From Ascidia mentula (Eukaryota; Chordata; Ascidiacea; Phlebobranchia; Ascidiidae), in NCBI GenBank assembly GCA_947561715.1, contig OX387199.1, positions 9,677,001 to 9,741,000 on the forward strand: a DNA stretch of 64,000 nucleotides, in the 5' to 3' direction. The notes beneath the pieces were generated by a model. It made no database searches, was not told the DNA's origin, and saw only the letters and a list, made by a program, of their open reading frames with translations. The translations under genes and the position numbers were made by a program. Shown one piece after another: positions 18,735 to 27,899 of this stretch (position 1 is its first letter; the number at the start of each line of letters is the position of its first letter).

Positions 18735-18843
18735 AGAAAGGTGTGGTCTCTTACATTAATCGTATATAGAAGGATATTTTTAGGTTAGGGAAAAGGTACA
18801 GATATCAGAAAGGAGATGGGATAGAGGAGGGGGACCCACCACA

Positions 18844-20124
18844 CTATTTTCTCTTTTCTTTTTTCCTTCTGTTCTTTGCCGAGCCCGAACTGGAGGTCGA
18901 CGATGTGAGGGTTTGGTCTTTCTTTTTCCTTTTCTTTTCTTGATCCGTATAACCAAAGTTAAATTTATTTTCTATAATTTTTGCTTGTTTTTCTACAGCT
19001 TTTTTTGTAAGTAGTGGAGAACGGGTTGGGGTCATTGGATTTTCTTTGTTGAACTGTATCCTACAAGGGGATAGGATGACCTGGGGCTGAAGATTTTGGG
19101 CGTTTTTGGGGGTTTCATAGGTCGTGTTTTCCGAATCTGTATTAATTTGTAGCTCTCCCGAGTGGGTAGATTTTGCCGGTTCTTCTATTTTCTCATCTTC
19201 TTCTATTCTTTCTTGATCTGCGTTTTCTTTCTCTTCATCAGTTCCATTTTCTTCTTCTTCCTCTAGTTGTGATGGTAGTTTTTGTGGTCGGTTTAATTTT
19301 TCCATCTTGTTTTCATGGATATGAATTTGGTTTAGTATTGGGGATAAATCTTGGACCTTGGTTGTTATTCCTTTCCCTATGGGGGTCGACTTTTTGGGAA
19401 AGGGTGGGAATACGTCATCGTAGGAAGGTTTTGTCTGGTCGTAAGTTTTACTGATCTTGGAAGCCTCTGGGCACCATTTGCCCCTATGTCCCCTTTCGCC
19501 GCATATGGGGCATATATTCTTTTTGGGGCATTGTGACGCCCAATGGCCGCGTTGGTTGCACATGGAGCAAGCAGGGCCAAAAGATTCGCCTGGTTTTGCA
19601 ATTTGGATGTTATGTCCAAATATTTTCGTGATGCATTTGACGTTTGCTTCTTGGAAGTCTTCCAGTATCAAATGGACATACCCGTTGTATAGGTTTTTAT
19701 GGTTTTTGTGAGTCAGAAACCTGTGTTCTATATATGTTCCCCAGTTAAGATCGTTTACCACCTTTTCGAAGTGGGATTTCTCCATTTCTATAGGTACTGG
19801 GTTTAAAGTTAGTTGCGTTCTGGGTTTTGGTGGGTTGGAGGCCTGGACGATTATCGCATAATTTTCTGTGACGTCGAAGGGGGTTGGCTCCTTTAGGTCT
19901 TTCAATATGTTTTTCCTGGTCTCTTTAGCAAAGTCTAGGTTGGAATAAGTTATCTTGAAAGTTGACTGTGTTTTATTTATGGTTGTGACACCCATGAGCC
20001 CGTCCTTATATTTTTCCAGATAACATTCAAACAGGCTGATGAAGGTTTCTAATGGGTAGTGGTCATAGTTAAGTATCTTCAGATAGACGGACCTTTCCTC
20101 AACAAGATAGTTCGTTTGCAACAT
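18844..20124 (-). CDS. ORF1 of element B: CCHC zinc-knuckle protein
   Basis: 426 aa, start MLQTNYLVEE. Two CX2CX4HX4C knuckles at residues 186-199 and 205-218 after KPGESFGPAC; the N-terminal 180 residues are likely a nucleic-acid-binding or self-association domain shared with A; a glutamate-rich stretch lies at about 275-315; the C-terminus is basic (KNRRKKEKRK). Nearly identical to ORF1 of element C except for the last residues, where C has the KDKRR tail of element A. Confidence 0.92.
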   Translation of the reverse strand: MLQTNYLVEERSVYLKILNYDHYPLETFISLFECYLEKYKDGLMGVTTINKTQSTFKITYSNLDFAKETRKNILKDLKEPTPFDVTENYAIIVQASNPPKPRTQLTLNPVPIEMEKSHFEKVVNDLNWGTYIEHRFLTHKNHKNLYNGYVHLILEDFQEANVKCITKIFGHNIQIAKPGESFGPACSMCNQRGHWASQCPKKNICPICGERGHRGKWCPEASKISKTYDQTKPSYDDVFPPFPKKSTPIGKGITTKVQDLSPILNQIHIHENKMEKLNRPQKLPSQLEEEEENGTDEEKENADQERIEEDEKIEEPAKSTHSGELQINTDSENTTYETPKNAQNLQPQVILSPCRIQFNKENPMTPTRSPLLTKKAVEKQAKIIENKFNFGYTDQEKKRKKKDQTLTSSTSSSGSAKNRRKKEKRK

Positions 20125-20670
20125 ATTTGCGTTTGTTGTGTGGTTTTTGCTCCGATTAAAGAGATCGGGGAAGTATCAAAGAGTTACGGTACAATTTATA
20201 CAGGAGTTAAAGACTTTAATTGTTAATTGCTTCCCTGCGGGTGCTAGGCCGGCGTTCTTAATTGCTCTTAATGAGCAGGAGCGCCGGAGGCACCTATACA
20301 GTGGAGGCAATCAGAGCACAATTGTTGTGAGGGAGATCGGCGCTCTCAGGAGTTTGCAGCTCTTTGCTGCGTTCCTGCGGTCGCGAAATCTCTCACTACA
20401 CAAAGTAATAGTTCCACGCGGAGGAGTGCCAAAAAAAGGCACGTAACCTCTGTGAGGAGCTCTGCAGTTTAACAAGGAAAAGAGGTCTAACCTCTGTCTT
20501 AAGGCTGTGTTAGACTGACGTACACTTGCACAAAAAGTTGTTAGGTAATCTCAACTAGGATTTACTGCGCGCGAAAGGTGGATAACACGAAAACAATGGT
20601 GCACATGCAAACACAAACGACACGCATGCAAGGTTTTGATACTGCCTGAAATTGACCGCGAGTGGAACCA
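20125..20670 (-). other. 5' UTR of element B
   Basis: 546 bp, nearly identical to that of C and distantly related to that of A. Contains a perfect 5-bp hairpin GTGCC-A7-GGCAC at about 20427-20443 and ends against U1 as TGGTTCCACTCGCGG on the minus strand. Confidence 0.7.
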
Positions 20671-20695
20671 GTGAAGGCCCCCGTCAGGTAAGTAT
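20671..20695 (-). pseudogene. U1 snRNA 5' fragment (25 nt) at the 5' end of element B
   Basis: Starts AUACUUACCUG at 20695 and stops after CCUUCAC at 20671. Partner of the 3' fragment at 14943-15072. Confidence 0.93.
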
Positions 20696-20965
20696 GCTTT
20701 CCACAGCTTCTTGAGAGGTAGCATTTTTGTCGTCCGTCCTTGTGTTTGCCGCATTGTGCATTTCACGGCTTGTTTTATCTGGTCTCCGACAAGCACAACA
20801 ACCAAATGTGCCGTTAAATTAATTGCTCTCCCGTCCTCCCTCTCTACCTCTCTTTCCTTGGCGTGTGCATGCAGACGACACACACACACTCATGGGATGC
20901 ACCGCTGTTTCGTGCAATTGTTTTGCGAATGATTAACAGATGGTTATTCCCACATGTGTGGGAAT

Positions 20966-21158
20966 GTGGGCCGTGCCTGGAGGTAGTGCAATACCAGGAC
21001 AACCCGTGGGCAGGTCGAAGCAAGCTCCGGCACCGTGCCCCCTGTCCAAAAATCAGGTTAATACAAAGACATGCAAGCGAATCGCTTGCGTCCCAGGTAT
21101 TAAACTGAGAAGAACAGATACTACACTTGATCTTAGCTCTAAAGAGCCGAGAAGCGAT
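20966..21158 (-). ncRNA. U2: U2 snRNA, intact copy between elements B and C
   Basis: Full 193-nt U2 with AUCGCUUCUCGG, GUGUAGUA, Sm site AUUUUUGG and the GGUAUUGCACUACC loop. The only intact U2 to the left of the main array. Its A-run upstream is shorter than in the array and is preceded by TTAATCCGGTAAAAA, the variant also seen at 14717. Confidence 0.95.
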
Positions 21159-21446
21159 GCCGCAACATCCACTGAGTCCGCAACGTCCGGAAGAGTCCGT
21201 CTCGCATTTGCTGCCAAATTTTAATCCGGTAAAAAATGAAAAAAAAAAAAAAATTCCTGGTTTTTTTCCTACCGTTTTTGGCAGGCCATTCAAATTAGTT
21301 TGTTCACCACATGACGTCACAAACGGACCCATGACCCACCTCCCAACCCCCGACACGACTCCTCCTGACCGTAACAGGCGAATCCCCCCCGTAGAAACTT
21401 CGTTTCTACCTTACGTTTTGCTCTACATCAGAGGATTAGTAAAAGA

Positions 21447-21491
21447 CGGGGATAGCGCGAACGCAGTCCCCACTAGCAGAAATTGTACGGC

Positions 21492-21526
<35 letters not shown>

Positions 21527-21576
21527 GCTAAGCCTAAGTGCAATGGCTAAGCCTCGCCCTGGGCCCACCGCCGGCC
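21447..21576 (-). pseudogene. U1 snRNA 3' fragment next to element C
   Basis: 130 nt from the U1 3' end to GGCC in stem-loop I, then the poly-A (T26 on plus) of element C. Same breakpoint as at 15072. Confidence 0.93.
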
Positions 21577-21807
21577 TTTTTTTTTTTTTTTTTTTTTTTT
21601 TTCTTCACGGCTCAGAGCGTGTGATATCTAAAATCAAATATAGATGTCACGGTTTTCATCACTGCCGTCTAAGCAAGGCGCAAAGCGACAGGGCGAAAAA
21701 CGGACAAAGGAAATAATTGTGCCATTATTGGTTACGTTATGTTTTCACATTCAATATTCACTTACAATCGTCATTAATATTCATTTCGCGAAATATTAAT
21801 TTCCTCT
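21577..21807 (-). other. 3' UTR and poly-A tail of element C
   Basis: T26, then CGGCTCAG (21608-21615), CATCACTGCCG (21657-21667) and GGCGAAAAACG (about 21692-21702), the three blocks also present in B. The rest differs from B. Confidence 0.75.
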
Positions 21808-24800
21808 TTACTCTCTCGCAATCCCGTGTAAGTTTATGTGGTTTTTCAATTTTGTTATGATTCGGTATAGTATTTTGTTGATTGTTTCATTTGTATCTTC
21901 AAAATATGTATTGTTATAATCTAACTTTTGTTTTTCCTTTATTATAGTTGTCTTGAAAAAGGCTTGGGCTTTTACACTTAAAATAGGTTCGTTTTCGTCA
22001 AAAATATTATACATAATTTCCTGTGGATCGAAGCGTGTTTTTACTCCGTATTCTGTGATGATGTGTTTCTTTAACTTTAGAATTATGTTTTCTGTTGTTT
22101 GGCATTGTGTGAGGAGGTGCGTTATCTCATCGCTATTTGTTCTGCAAAATTTGCAGAAGTTTAATCTTGCTCTACCGTTTTTTAGTTGGTACATATTGTT
22201 TTTTTGTTTAAATTTTCCCCATTTAAAACCATTGTGTGCTGTGAGGTATGCCTTTTCTCTTTCGTCGTTTGTAAATATTTGTTTGTGTTTTTTGTTTCTG
22301 TACAGTACGTTGATCCAATTGAAATTAATATTATCTGACGGGTTCGATATTATTTGTTTTGCCTTTATGAGTTCGAAATAAAAGTGCCTCAGTTTTGCTT
22401 TTTTCCAGTTTATGTCGTTGTTTTGTTCATTTAGTGTTTGATAAGTGTTTATGATTTTTCCCCATTCTTTATTTGGCTTCCATGCTTTTGGTGTCGCATT
22501 ATTGTAGAAAGCTGATTTAATTTTTCTCATATGTATTCCTAGGTTGTATTGTCCCCAACTTTTCCAAATTTCGTCTATTGTATCGCTGTTTCGCATGTCT
22601 CGTAGTTTTTCCATATGAGTTGCTTGTATTTTGTTAGATATGTCTGGCATTTTAATTCCGCCTTGTTTGTAATTTGCTATTAGTTTATTTCGTTTTATCG
22701 GTTCGATGGTTTTAGGGTACCACAGGAAGTTAAATAGCTGTGTATTTAAAGTTTTTATTATATTTTCTGTGGGTTCCGACGTTCGTGCAATAAACAGGAT
22801 TTTCGGTATTATCAATGTGTTAATTATTGTTATTTTTCCAAAGATTGATAGGTTTCGTTTTTCGTGGCTACATATTATTCTTCGAGTGTGTTCAATTATC
22901 TTGTTCCAATTTAAGCTCATGTTATTTCCGTGTTGTTTGTATTGTATTCCCAGTATTTTAACCTCGGGTTTGTAGTAAAGAGGAAATTTTATTCCTATTT
23001 TACACTTCATTGCATTCGAAATACACAATATCTCAGTTTTCGACTGGTTAATTTTTTGGCCCGAGGCCTTTTCAAATTTTTCGAGTATTTTGAAAATTTC
23101 GTTAATTGTCTCGATGTTTGAGACGAAAAAAGTTGTATCGTCTGCATATTGTTGGATTTTTAACATAATCTTCCGATATTTAAAGCCAGTTATTTCATTA
23201 CACTTATTGATTTTTTGCGTCAGATTTTCATTTATAACACAGTATAAGAGCATGCTTAAACTACACCCTTGTCTTACTCCATTTTTAATTTCAATTTTTT
23301 CTGATAAGGCTCCGTTAATAATTATTTGGCTTGTTATATTCCTATATATGATTTTTATCCATTTGATTGTGTCTTTGTTGATTTTTAGTTTTTCAAGTGT
23401 TTTATATAGGAAGTTGTGGTCGACAGTGTCAAATGCTTTTTCGATATCTGTTAAGAAAATCGCGAGTTCTTTATTATAGGTTCGGGCAATTTCTATCGCG
23501 GCGTTTATATTGTAGTGGATATGTTGGATCTGTCGTTTGTTCAATCCACATTTCTGCTCGAGAGAGATTTTTTCGTTTAGTTCATGTTGTACCCGTTTTG
23601 CGATGCTTTTACTAATTATTTTGTAGTCTGCGTTTAGGAGCGAAATCGGTCTATAGTTTTTGATTTGTGTTTTATCTTTATTTTTTGGTATAAGTTTTAT
23701 TATCGAGTTTTTCATGTCTGTGTCTAATTGTTCTCGCAAAAATATGTTTGTGACGTGTTCGTGAAAGTCTTGTTTTAAGCTGTGCCAGAAATGTTGGTAA
23801 AATTCCACCGGTAAACCATCAAGCCCCGGGGCTGCATTTTTGTTCATTTCTTTCATTGAGCTTTCTAGTTCTTTTTCACTCAGGTATAGGCTAAAGTCTT
23901 GTGTGTCTATTTCTTTTGTTTTCAGATCTTGTAAGAAGAAGTCTTGTTCTTTTTCGTCCGTTCTTTTTGCCCTTCCCCAGAGGTTGGTGTAAAAATTTGT
24001 TATCTCAGTAATTATTTCCTCTCTGTCCGTTGAGATGTTGCCCTTTATGTTTAGTGCACGAATTGCGTTATTTTCTTGTTTCTTATTTTCTATTTTGAAA
24101 AAGGCTTTATCCGGTTTCTCTTCTTTTGTTCTTTCTTTTATTCTGGCTCTAATTTTGGCACCAGCACATTTCTTTTGATCTGCGGTTTTTATTTTCTTCT
24201 TTACTTCGAGATATCGAAGGTTCAGTTCTAGGTTGTCTTTGTTTAGGTTTTCCATTAAGTTGTTCATTTCTTTTTGATTGTTCGCATGTTCTTCAAGTTC
24301 TTTTTCTTTCTTTTCTTTCGCATAAGCAATTGAGCTGTTTTTTATTTTCTTTTTCAGTTTTTGCCAGTATTCATCTGTATTTCCGAAATTATTTTTGTTT
24401 TCTTGGTGTTGGAGTATCACATTTTTTATTTTGGCCGTGTATCCTTCCTCATTGAGGTGGCTAGTATTCAGTTTCCAGTGGGGGTTTCCCCAAATATAGT
24501 TTTCCGTAATTTTAATATATATACTAGGAGCAAGGTTGTGATCAGAGAAGTGTATTGGTATATGTTTGAAAGCTTTTATTTTACTTAAAATCGGTGTGTT
24601 GCAGTATATTCTGTCAATTCTAGTAGCAGATTTAGCGGTGATATGCGTAAAAGCTTTTTTGTTGGGAAAGAGAAATCGAAAAGAATCTTCTAAACTATAG
24701 GTTTCCCTCATGTCCATCCAAGAGTTTTGGTCTGGACGTGTTTTACTTTGCGTCGCAATTGTATCTATTTGGTTATAAGTCATATTAAAATCTCCTCCTA

Positions 24801-25266
24801 TCACTATTTTTTCATTTGGTTTCGTTATCTGCAGGTCTTTTGCAAGTATATGTAAAAGTTGAGTTCGGTGCGTTACTGCCAGTTGGCTACTTCCGGATTT
24901 AAGGTATACATTGTAAATAGTGTATTTCTCTACGTTCTCTTCATTTGTTAATTCTAAGATTATTTTATTTATTCGATTTTCTGCAGCTATCTCGTGTTTT
25001 ATTTCATCTTGTGGTATGTTTTTGGTTATGATGGCCGTTCCTGCGTGAATGCGTTTCCCTATTTTTGGGTCCGCGATGGCATTATGATAGATACAAAATT
25101 TTTGTTTATTTGCCCATTTTTCTAATTTAGCAAACTTATATTGGTGTGTTTCCTGTATTAGTACAATTGCCGCGTTTTCGTTTTGTGTTATTTTTTTTAC
25201 GTTTTCTATATTTCTTTCGAGCCCGTTGATATTTATAGAGATGATTGTCAGAAATTCTGGAGTCAT
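21808..25266 (-). CDS. ORF2 of element C: AP endonuclease-reverse transcriptase
   Basis: Intact 1152-aa protein. Endonuclease residues by position: N13 (SININGL), E39 (QETH), D159 and N161 (GGDFN), D218 (RIDR), D242-H243 (SDH). Reverse transcriptase with NYRPISLLNADYK, EKAFDTVDH, GVRQGCSLS and YADD (catalytic D709, D710). CCHC motif at C1038, C1041, H1050, C1055. All catalytic motifs are present, so it looks functional. Same family as element A; 86 bp downstream of ORF1. Confidence 0.95.
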   Translation of the reverse strand: MTPEFLTIISININGLERNIENVKKITQNENAAIVLIQETHQYKFAKLEKWANKQKFCIYHNAIADPKIGKRIHAGTAIITKNIPQDEIKHEIAAENRINKIILELTNEENVEKYTIYNVYLKSGSSQLAVTHRTQLLHILAKDLQITKPNEKIVIGGDFNMTYNQIDTIATQSKTRPDQNSWMDMRETYSLEDSFRFLFPNKKAFTHITAKSATRIDRIYCNTPILSKIKAFKHIPIHFSDHNLAPSIYIKITENYIWGNPHWKLNTSHLNEEGYTAKIKNVILQHQENKNNFGNTDEYWQKLKKKIKNSSIAYAKEKKEKELEEHANNQKEMNNLMENLNKDNLELNLRYLEVKKKIKTADQKKCAGAKIRARIKERTKEEKPDKAFFKIENKKQENNAIRALNIKGNISTDREEIITEITNFYTNLWGRAKRTDEKEQDFFLQDLKTKEIDTQDFSLYLSEKELESSMKEMNKNAAPGLDGLPVEFYQHFWHSLKQDFHEHVTNIFLREQLDTDMKNSIIKLIPKNKDKTQIKNYRPISLLNADYKIISKSIAKRVQHELNEKISLEQKCGLNKRQIQHIHYNINAAIEIARTYNKELAIFLTDIEKAFDTVDHNFLYKTLEKLKINKDTIKWIKIIYRNITSQIIINGALSEKIEIKNGVRQGCSLSMLLYCVINENLTQKINKCNEITGFKYRKIMLKIQQYADDTTFFVSNIETINEIFKILEKFEKASGQKINQSKTEILCISNAMKCKIGIKFPLYYKPEVKILGIQYKQHGNNMSLNWNKIIEHTRRIICSHEKRNLSIFGKITIINTLIIPKILFIARTSEPTENIIKTLNTQLFNFLWYPKTIEPIKRNKLIANYKQGGIKMPDISNKIQATHMEKLRDMRNSDTIDEIWKSWGQYNLGIHMRKIKSAFYNNATPKAWKPNKEWGKIINTYQTLNEQNNDINWKKAKLRHFYFELIKAKQIISNPSDNINFNWINVLYRNKKHKQIFTNDEREKAYLTAHNGFKWGKFKQKNNMYQLKNGRARLNFCKFCRTNSDEITHLLTQCQTTENIILKLKKHIITEYGVKTRFDPQEIMYNIFDENEPILSVKAQAFFKTTIIKEKQKLDYNNTYFEDTNETINKILYRIITKLKNHINLHGIARE

Positions 25267-25352
25267 ATCGGGTGGAGTTTAGTCATTACAGGTTTGGTTT
25301 TTTAGCTATTTAAAGAAAGTAGAAATTGTGAAAGTAAAAATAATTTGAGCGA

Positions 25353-26633
25353 CTATCTTCGTTTGTCTTTTTTCCTTCTGTTCTTTGCCGAGCCCGAACT
25401 GGAGGTCGACGATGTGAGGGTTTGGTCTTTCTTTTTCCTTTTCTTTTCTTGATCCGTATAACCAAAGTTGAATTTATTTTCTATAATTTTTGCTTGTTTT
25501 TCTACAGCTTTTTTTGTAAGTAGTGGAGAACGGGTTGGGGTCATTGGATTTTCTTTGTTGAACTGTATCCTACAAGGGGATAGGATGACCTGGGGCTGGA
25601 GATTTTGGGCGTTTTTGGGGGTTTCATAGGTCGTGTTTTCCGAATCTGTATTAATTTGTAGCTCTCCCGAGTGGGTTGATTTTGCCGGTTCTTCTATTTT
25701 CTCATCTTCTTCTATTCTTTCTTGATCTGCGTTTTCTTTCTCTTCATCAGTTCCATTTTCTTCTTCTTCCTCTAGTTGTGATGGTAGTTTTTGTGGTCGG
25801 TTTAATTTTTCCATCTTGTTTTCGTGGATATGAATTTGGTTTAGTATTGGGGATAAATCTTGGACCTTGGTTGTTATTCCTTTCCCTATGGGGGTCGATT
25901 TTTTGGGAAAGGGTGGGAATACGTCATCGTACGAAGGTTTTGTCTGGTTGTAAGTTTTACTGATCTTGGAAGCCTCTGGGCACCATTTGCCCCTATGTCC
26001 CCTTTCGCCGCATATGGGGCAGATATTCTTTTTTGGGCATTGTGACGCCCAATGGCCGCGTTGGTTGCACATGGAGCAAGCAGGGCCAAAGGATTCGCCT
26101 GGTTTAGCAATTTGGACGTTATGTCCAAATATTTTCGTGATGCACTTGACGTTTGCTTCTTGGAAGTCTTCCAGTATCAAATGGACATACCCGTTGTATA
26201 GGTTTTTGTGGTTTTTGTGAGTCAGAAACCTGTGTTCTATATATGTTCCCCAGTTAAGATCGTTTACCACTTTTTCGAAGTGGGATTTCTCCATTTCTAT
26301 AGGTACTGGGTTTAAAGTTAGTTGCGTTCTGGGTTTTGGTGGGTTGGAGGCCTGGATGATTATCGCATAATTTTCTGTGACGTCGAAAGGGGTTGGCTCC
26401 TTTAGGTCTTTCAAAATGTTTTTCCTGGTCTCTTTAGCAAAGTCTAGGTTGGAATAAGTTATCTTGAAAGTTGACTGTGTTTTATTTATGGTTGTGACAC
26501 CCATGAGCCCGTCCTTATATTTTTCCAGATAACATTCAAAAAGGCTGATGAAGGTTTCTAATGGGTAGTGGTCATAGTTAAGTATCTTCAGATAGACGGA
26601 CCTTTCCTCAACAAGATAGTTCGTTTGCAACAT
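25353..26633 (-). CDS. ORF1 of element C: CCHC zinc-knuckle protein with chimeric C-terminus
   Basis: 426 aa, near-identical to ORF1 of B (a few changes such as IIIQ for IIVQ, HNVQ for HNIQ, TYNQ for TYDQ). Two CCHC knuckles at 186-199 and 205-218. The last residues read KNRRKKDKRR, with the KDKRR tail of A instead of KEKRK of B: the recombination point lies inside the final codons and leaves the frame intact. Confidence 0.93.
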   Translation of the reverse strand: MLQTNYLVEERSVYLKILNYDHYPLETFISLFECYLEKYKDGLMGVTTINKTQSTFKITYSNLDFAKETRKNILKDLKEPTPFDVTENYAIIIQASNPPKPRTQLTLNPVPIEMEKSHFEKVVNDLNWGTYIEHRFLTHKNHKNLYNGYVHLILEDFQEANVKCITKIFGHNVQIAKPGESFGPACSMCNQRGHWASQCPKKNICPICGERGHRGKWCPEASKISKTYNQTKPSYDDVFPPFPKKSTPIGKGITTKVQDLSPILNQIHIHENKMEKLNRPQKLPSQLEEEEENGTDEEKENADQERIEEDEKIEEPAKSTHSGELQINTDSENTTYETPKNAQNLQPQVILSPCRIQFNKENPMTPTRSPLLTKKAVEKQAKIIENKFNFGYTDQEKKRKKKDQTLTSSTSSSGSAKNRRKKDKRR

Positions 26634-27178
26634 ATTTGCGTTTGTTGTGTGGTTTTTGCTCCGATTAAAGAGATCGGGGAAATATCAAAGAGTTACGGTA
26701 CAATTTATACAGGAGTTAACGACTTTAATTGTTAATTGCTTCCCTGCGGGTGCTAGGCCGGCGTTCTTAATTGCTCTTAATGAGCAGGAGCGCCGGAGGC
26801 ACCTATACAGTGGAGGCAATCAGAGCACAATTGTTGTGAGGGAGATCGGCGCTCTCAGGAGTTTGCAGCTCTTTGCTGCGTTCCTGCGGTCGCGAAATCT
26901 CTCACTACACAAAGTAATAGTTCCACGCGGAGGAGTGCCAAAAAAAGGCACGTAACCTCTGTGAGGAGCTCTGCAGTTTAACAAGGAAAAGAGGTCTAAC
27001 CTCTGTCTTAAGGCTGTGTTAGACTGACGTACACTTGCACAAAAAGTTGTTAGGTAATCTCAACTAGGATTTACTGCGCGCGAAAGGTGGATAACACGAA
27101 ACAATGGTGCACATGCAAACACAAACGACACGCATGCAAGGTTTTGATACTGCCTGAAATTGACCGCGAGTGGAACCA
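26634..27178 (-). other. 5' UTR of element C
   Basis: 545 bp, B-type, with the GTGCC-A7-GGCAC hairpin at about 26936-26952 and the same terminal sequence next to U1. Confidence 0.7.
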
Positions 27179-27203
27179 GTGAAGGCCCCCGTCAGGTAAG
27201 TAT
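27179..27203 (-). pseudogene. U1 snRNA 5' fragment (25 nt) at the 5' end of element C
   Basis: AUACUUACCUG at 27203 to CCUUCAC at 27179. Upstream of it begins the uniform array (CTTTGCACAG-type spacer). Confidence 0.93.
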
Positions 27204-27473
27204 GCTTTGCACAGCTTCTTGAGAGGTAGCATTTTTGTCGTCCGTCCTTGTGTTTGCCGCATTGTGCATTTCACGGCTTGTTTTATCTGGTCTCCGACAA
27301 GCACAACAACCAAATGTGCCGTTAAATTAATTGCTCTCCCGTCCTCCCTCTCTACCTCTCTTTCCTTGGCGTGTGCATACAGACGACACACACGCACTCA
27401 TGGGATGCACCGCTGTTTCGTGCAATTGTTTTGCGAATGATTAACAGATGGTTATTCCCACATGTGTGGGAAT

Positions 27474-27666
27474 GTGGGCCGTGCCTGGAGGTAGTGCAAT
27501 ACCAGGACAACCCGTGGGCAGGTCGAAGCAAGCTCCGGCACCGTGCCCCCTGTCCAAAAATCAGGTTAATACAAAGACATGCAAGCGAATCGCTTGCGTC
27601 CCAGGTATTAAACTGAGAAGAACAGATACTACACTTGATCTTAGCTCTAAAGAGCCGAGAAGCGAT
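27474..27666 (-). ncRNA. U2: U2 snRNA, array copy 1
   Basis: Reference copy, 193 nt. 5' stem-loop GGCUC-UUUA-GAGCU, branch-site recognition GUGUAGUA, stem IIa UCUCAG/CUGGGA, stem IIb GCAAGCG/CGCUUGC, Sm site AUUUUUGG, terminal loop UUGCACU for U2B''. U2 base-pairs with the intron branch site in the spliceosome. First unit right of element C. Confidence 0.96.
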
Positions 27667-27820
27667 GCCGCAACATCCACTGAGTCCGCAACGTCCGGAA
27701 GAGTCCGTCTCGCATTTGCTGCCAAATTTTATTCCGGTGAAAAATGAAAAAAAAAAAAAAATTTCCTGGTTTTTTTCCTACCGTTTTTGGCAGGCCATTC
27801 AAATTAGTTTGTTCACCACA

Positions 27821-27828
27821 TGACGTCA
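27821..27828. promoter_or_regulatory. TGACGTCA palindrome upstream of U2 (representative unit)
   Basis: Perfect CRE/ATF-type palindrome 155-162 bp upstream of the U2 start at 27666, in the place where a distal enhancer element would be. Present in each array unit and mutated (TGACGTCG) at 14808-14815 behind the U2 killed by the Utopia-like element. Function is inference. Confidence 0.45.
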
Positions 27829-27899
27829 CAAACGGACCCATGACCCACCTCCCAACCCCCGACACGACTCCTCCTGACCGTAACAGGCGAATCCCCCCC

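Larger units (their letters stand above)
15073..20670 (-). mobile_element. Element B: U1-inserted Tx1-like non-LTR retrotransposon, full length
   Basis: 5598 bp with a 30-nt poly-A tail (T30 on plus at 15073-15102), 3' UTR, ORF2, ORF1 and 5' UTR. It sits inside U1 between GGCC at 15072 and the 25-nt 5' fragment at 20671. Compared with an intact U1, TGATCACG (or GATCACG) is missing and there is no target-site duplication. Both ORFs are intact. Its ORF2 is a different family from that of A and C, but its 5' UTR and ORF1 are almost identical to those of C. Confidence 0.93.
21577..27178 (-). mobile_element. Element C: U1-inserted chimeric Tx1-like retrotransposon, full length
   Basis: 5602 bp with both ORFs intact and a T26 (poly-A) end. 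The 3' UTR, ORF2 and ORF1-ORF2 spacer match element A almost base for base; the 5' UTR and ORF1 match element B almost base for base. The switch lies in 25366-25379, inside a 13-nt stretch CTTTTTTCCTTCT common to all three elements. Same U1 insertion point and same missing target bases as B. Confidence 0.93.
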
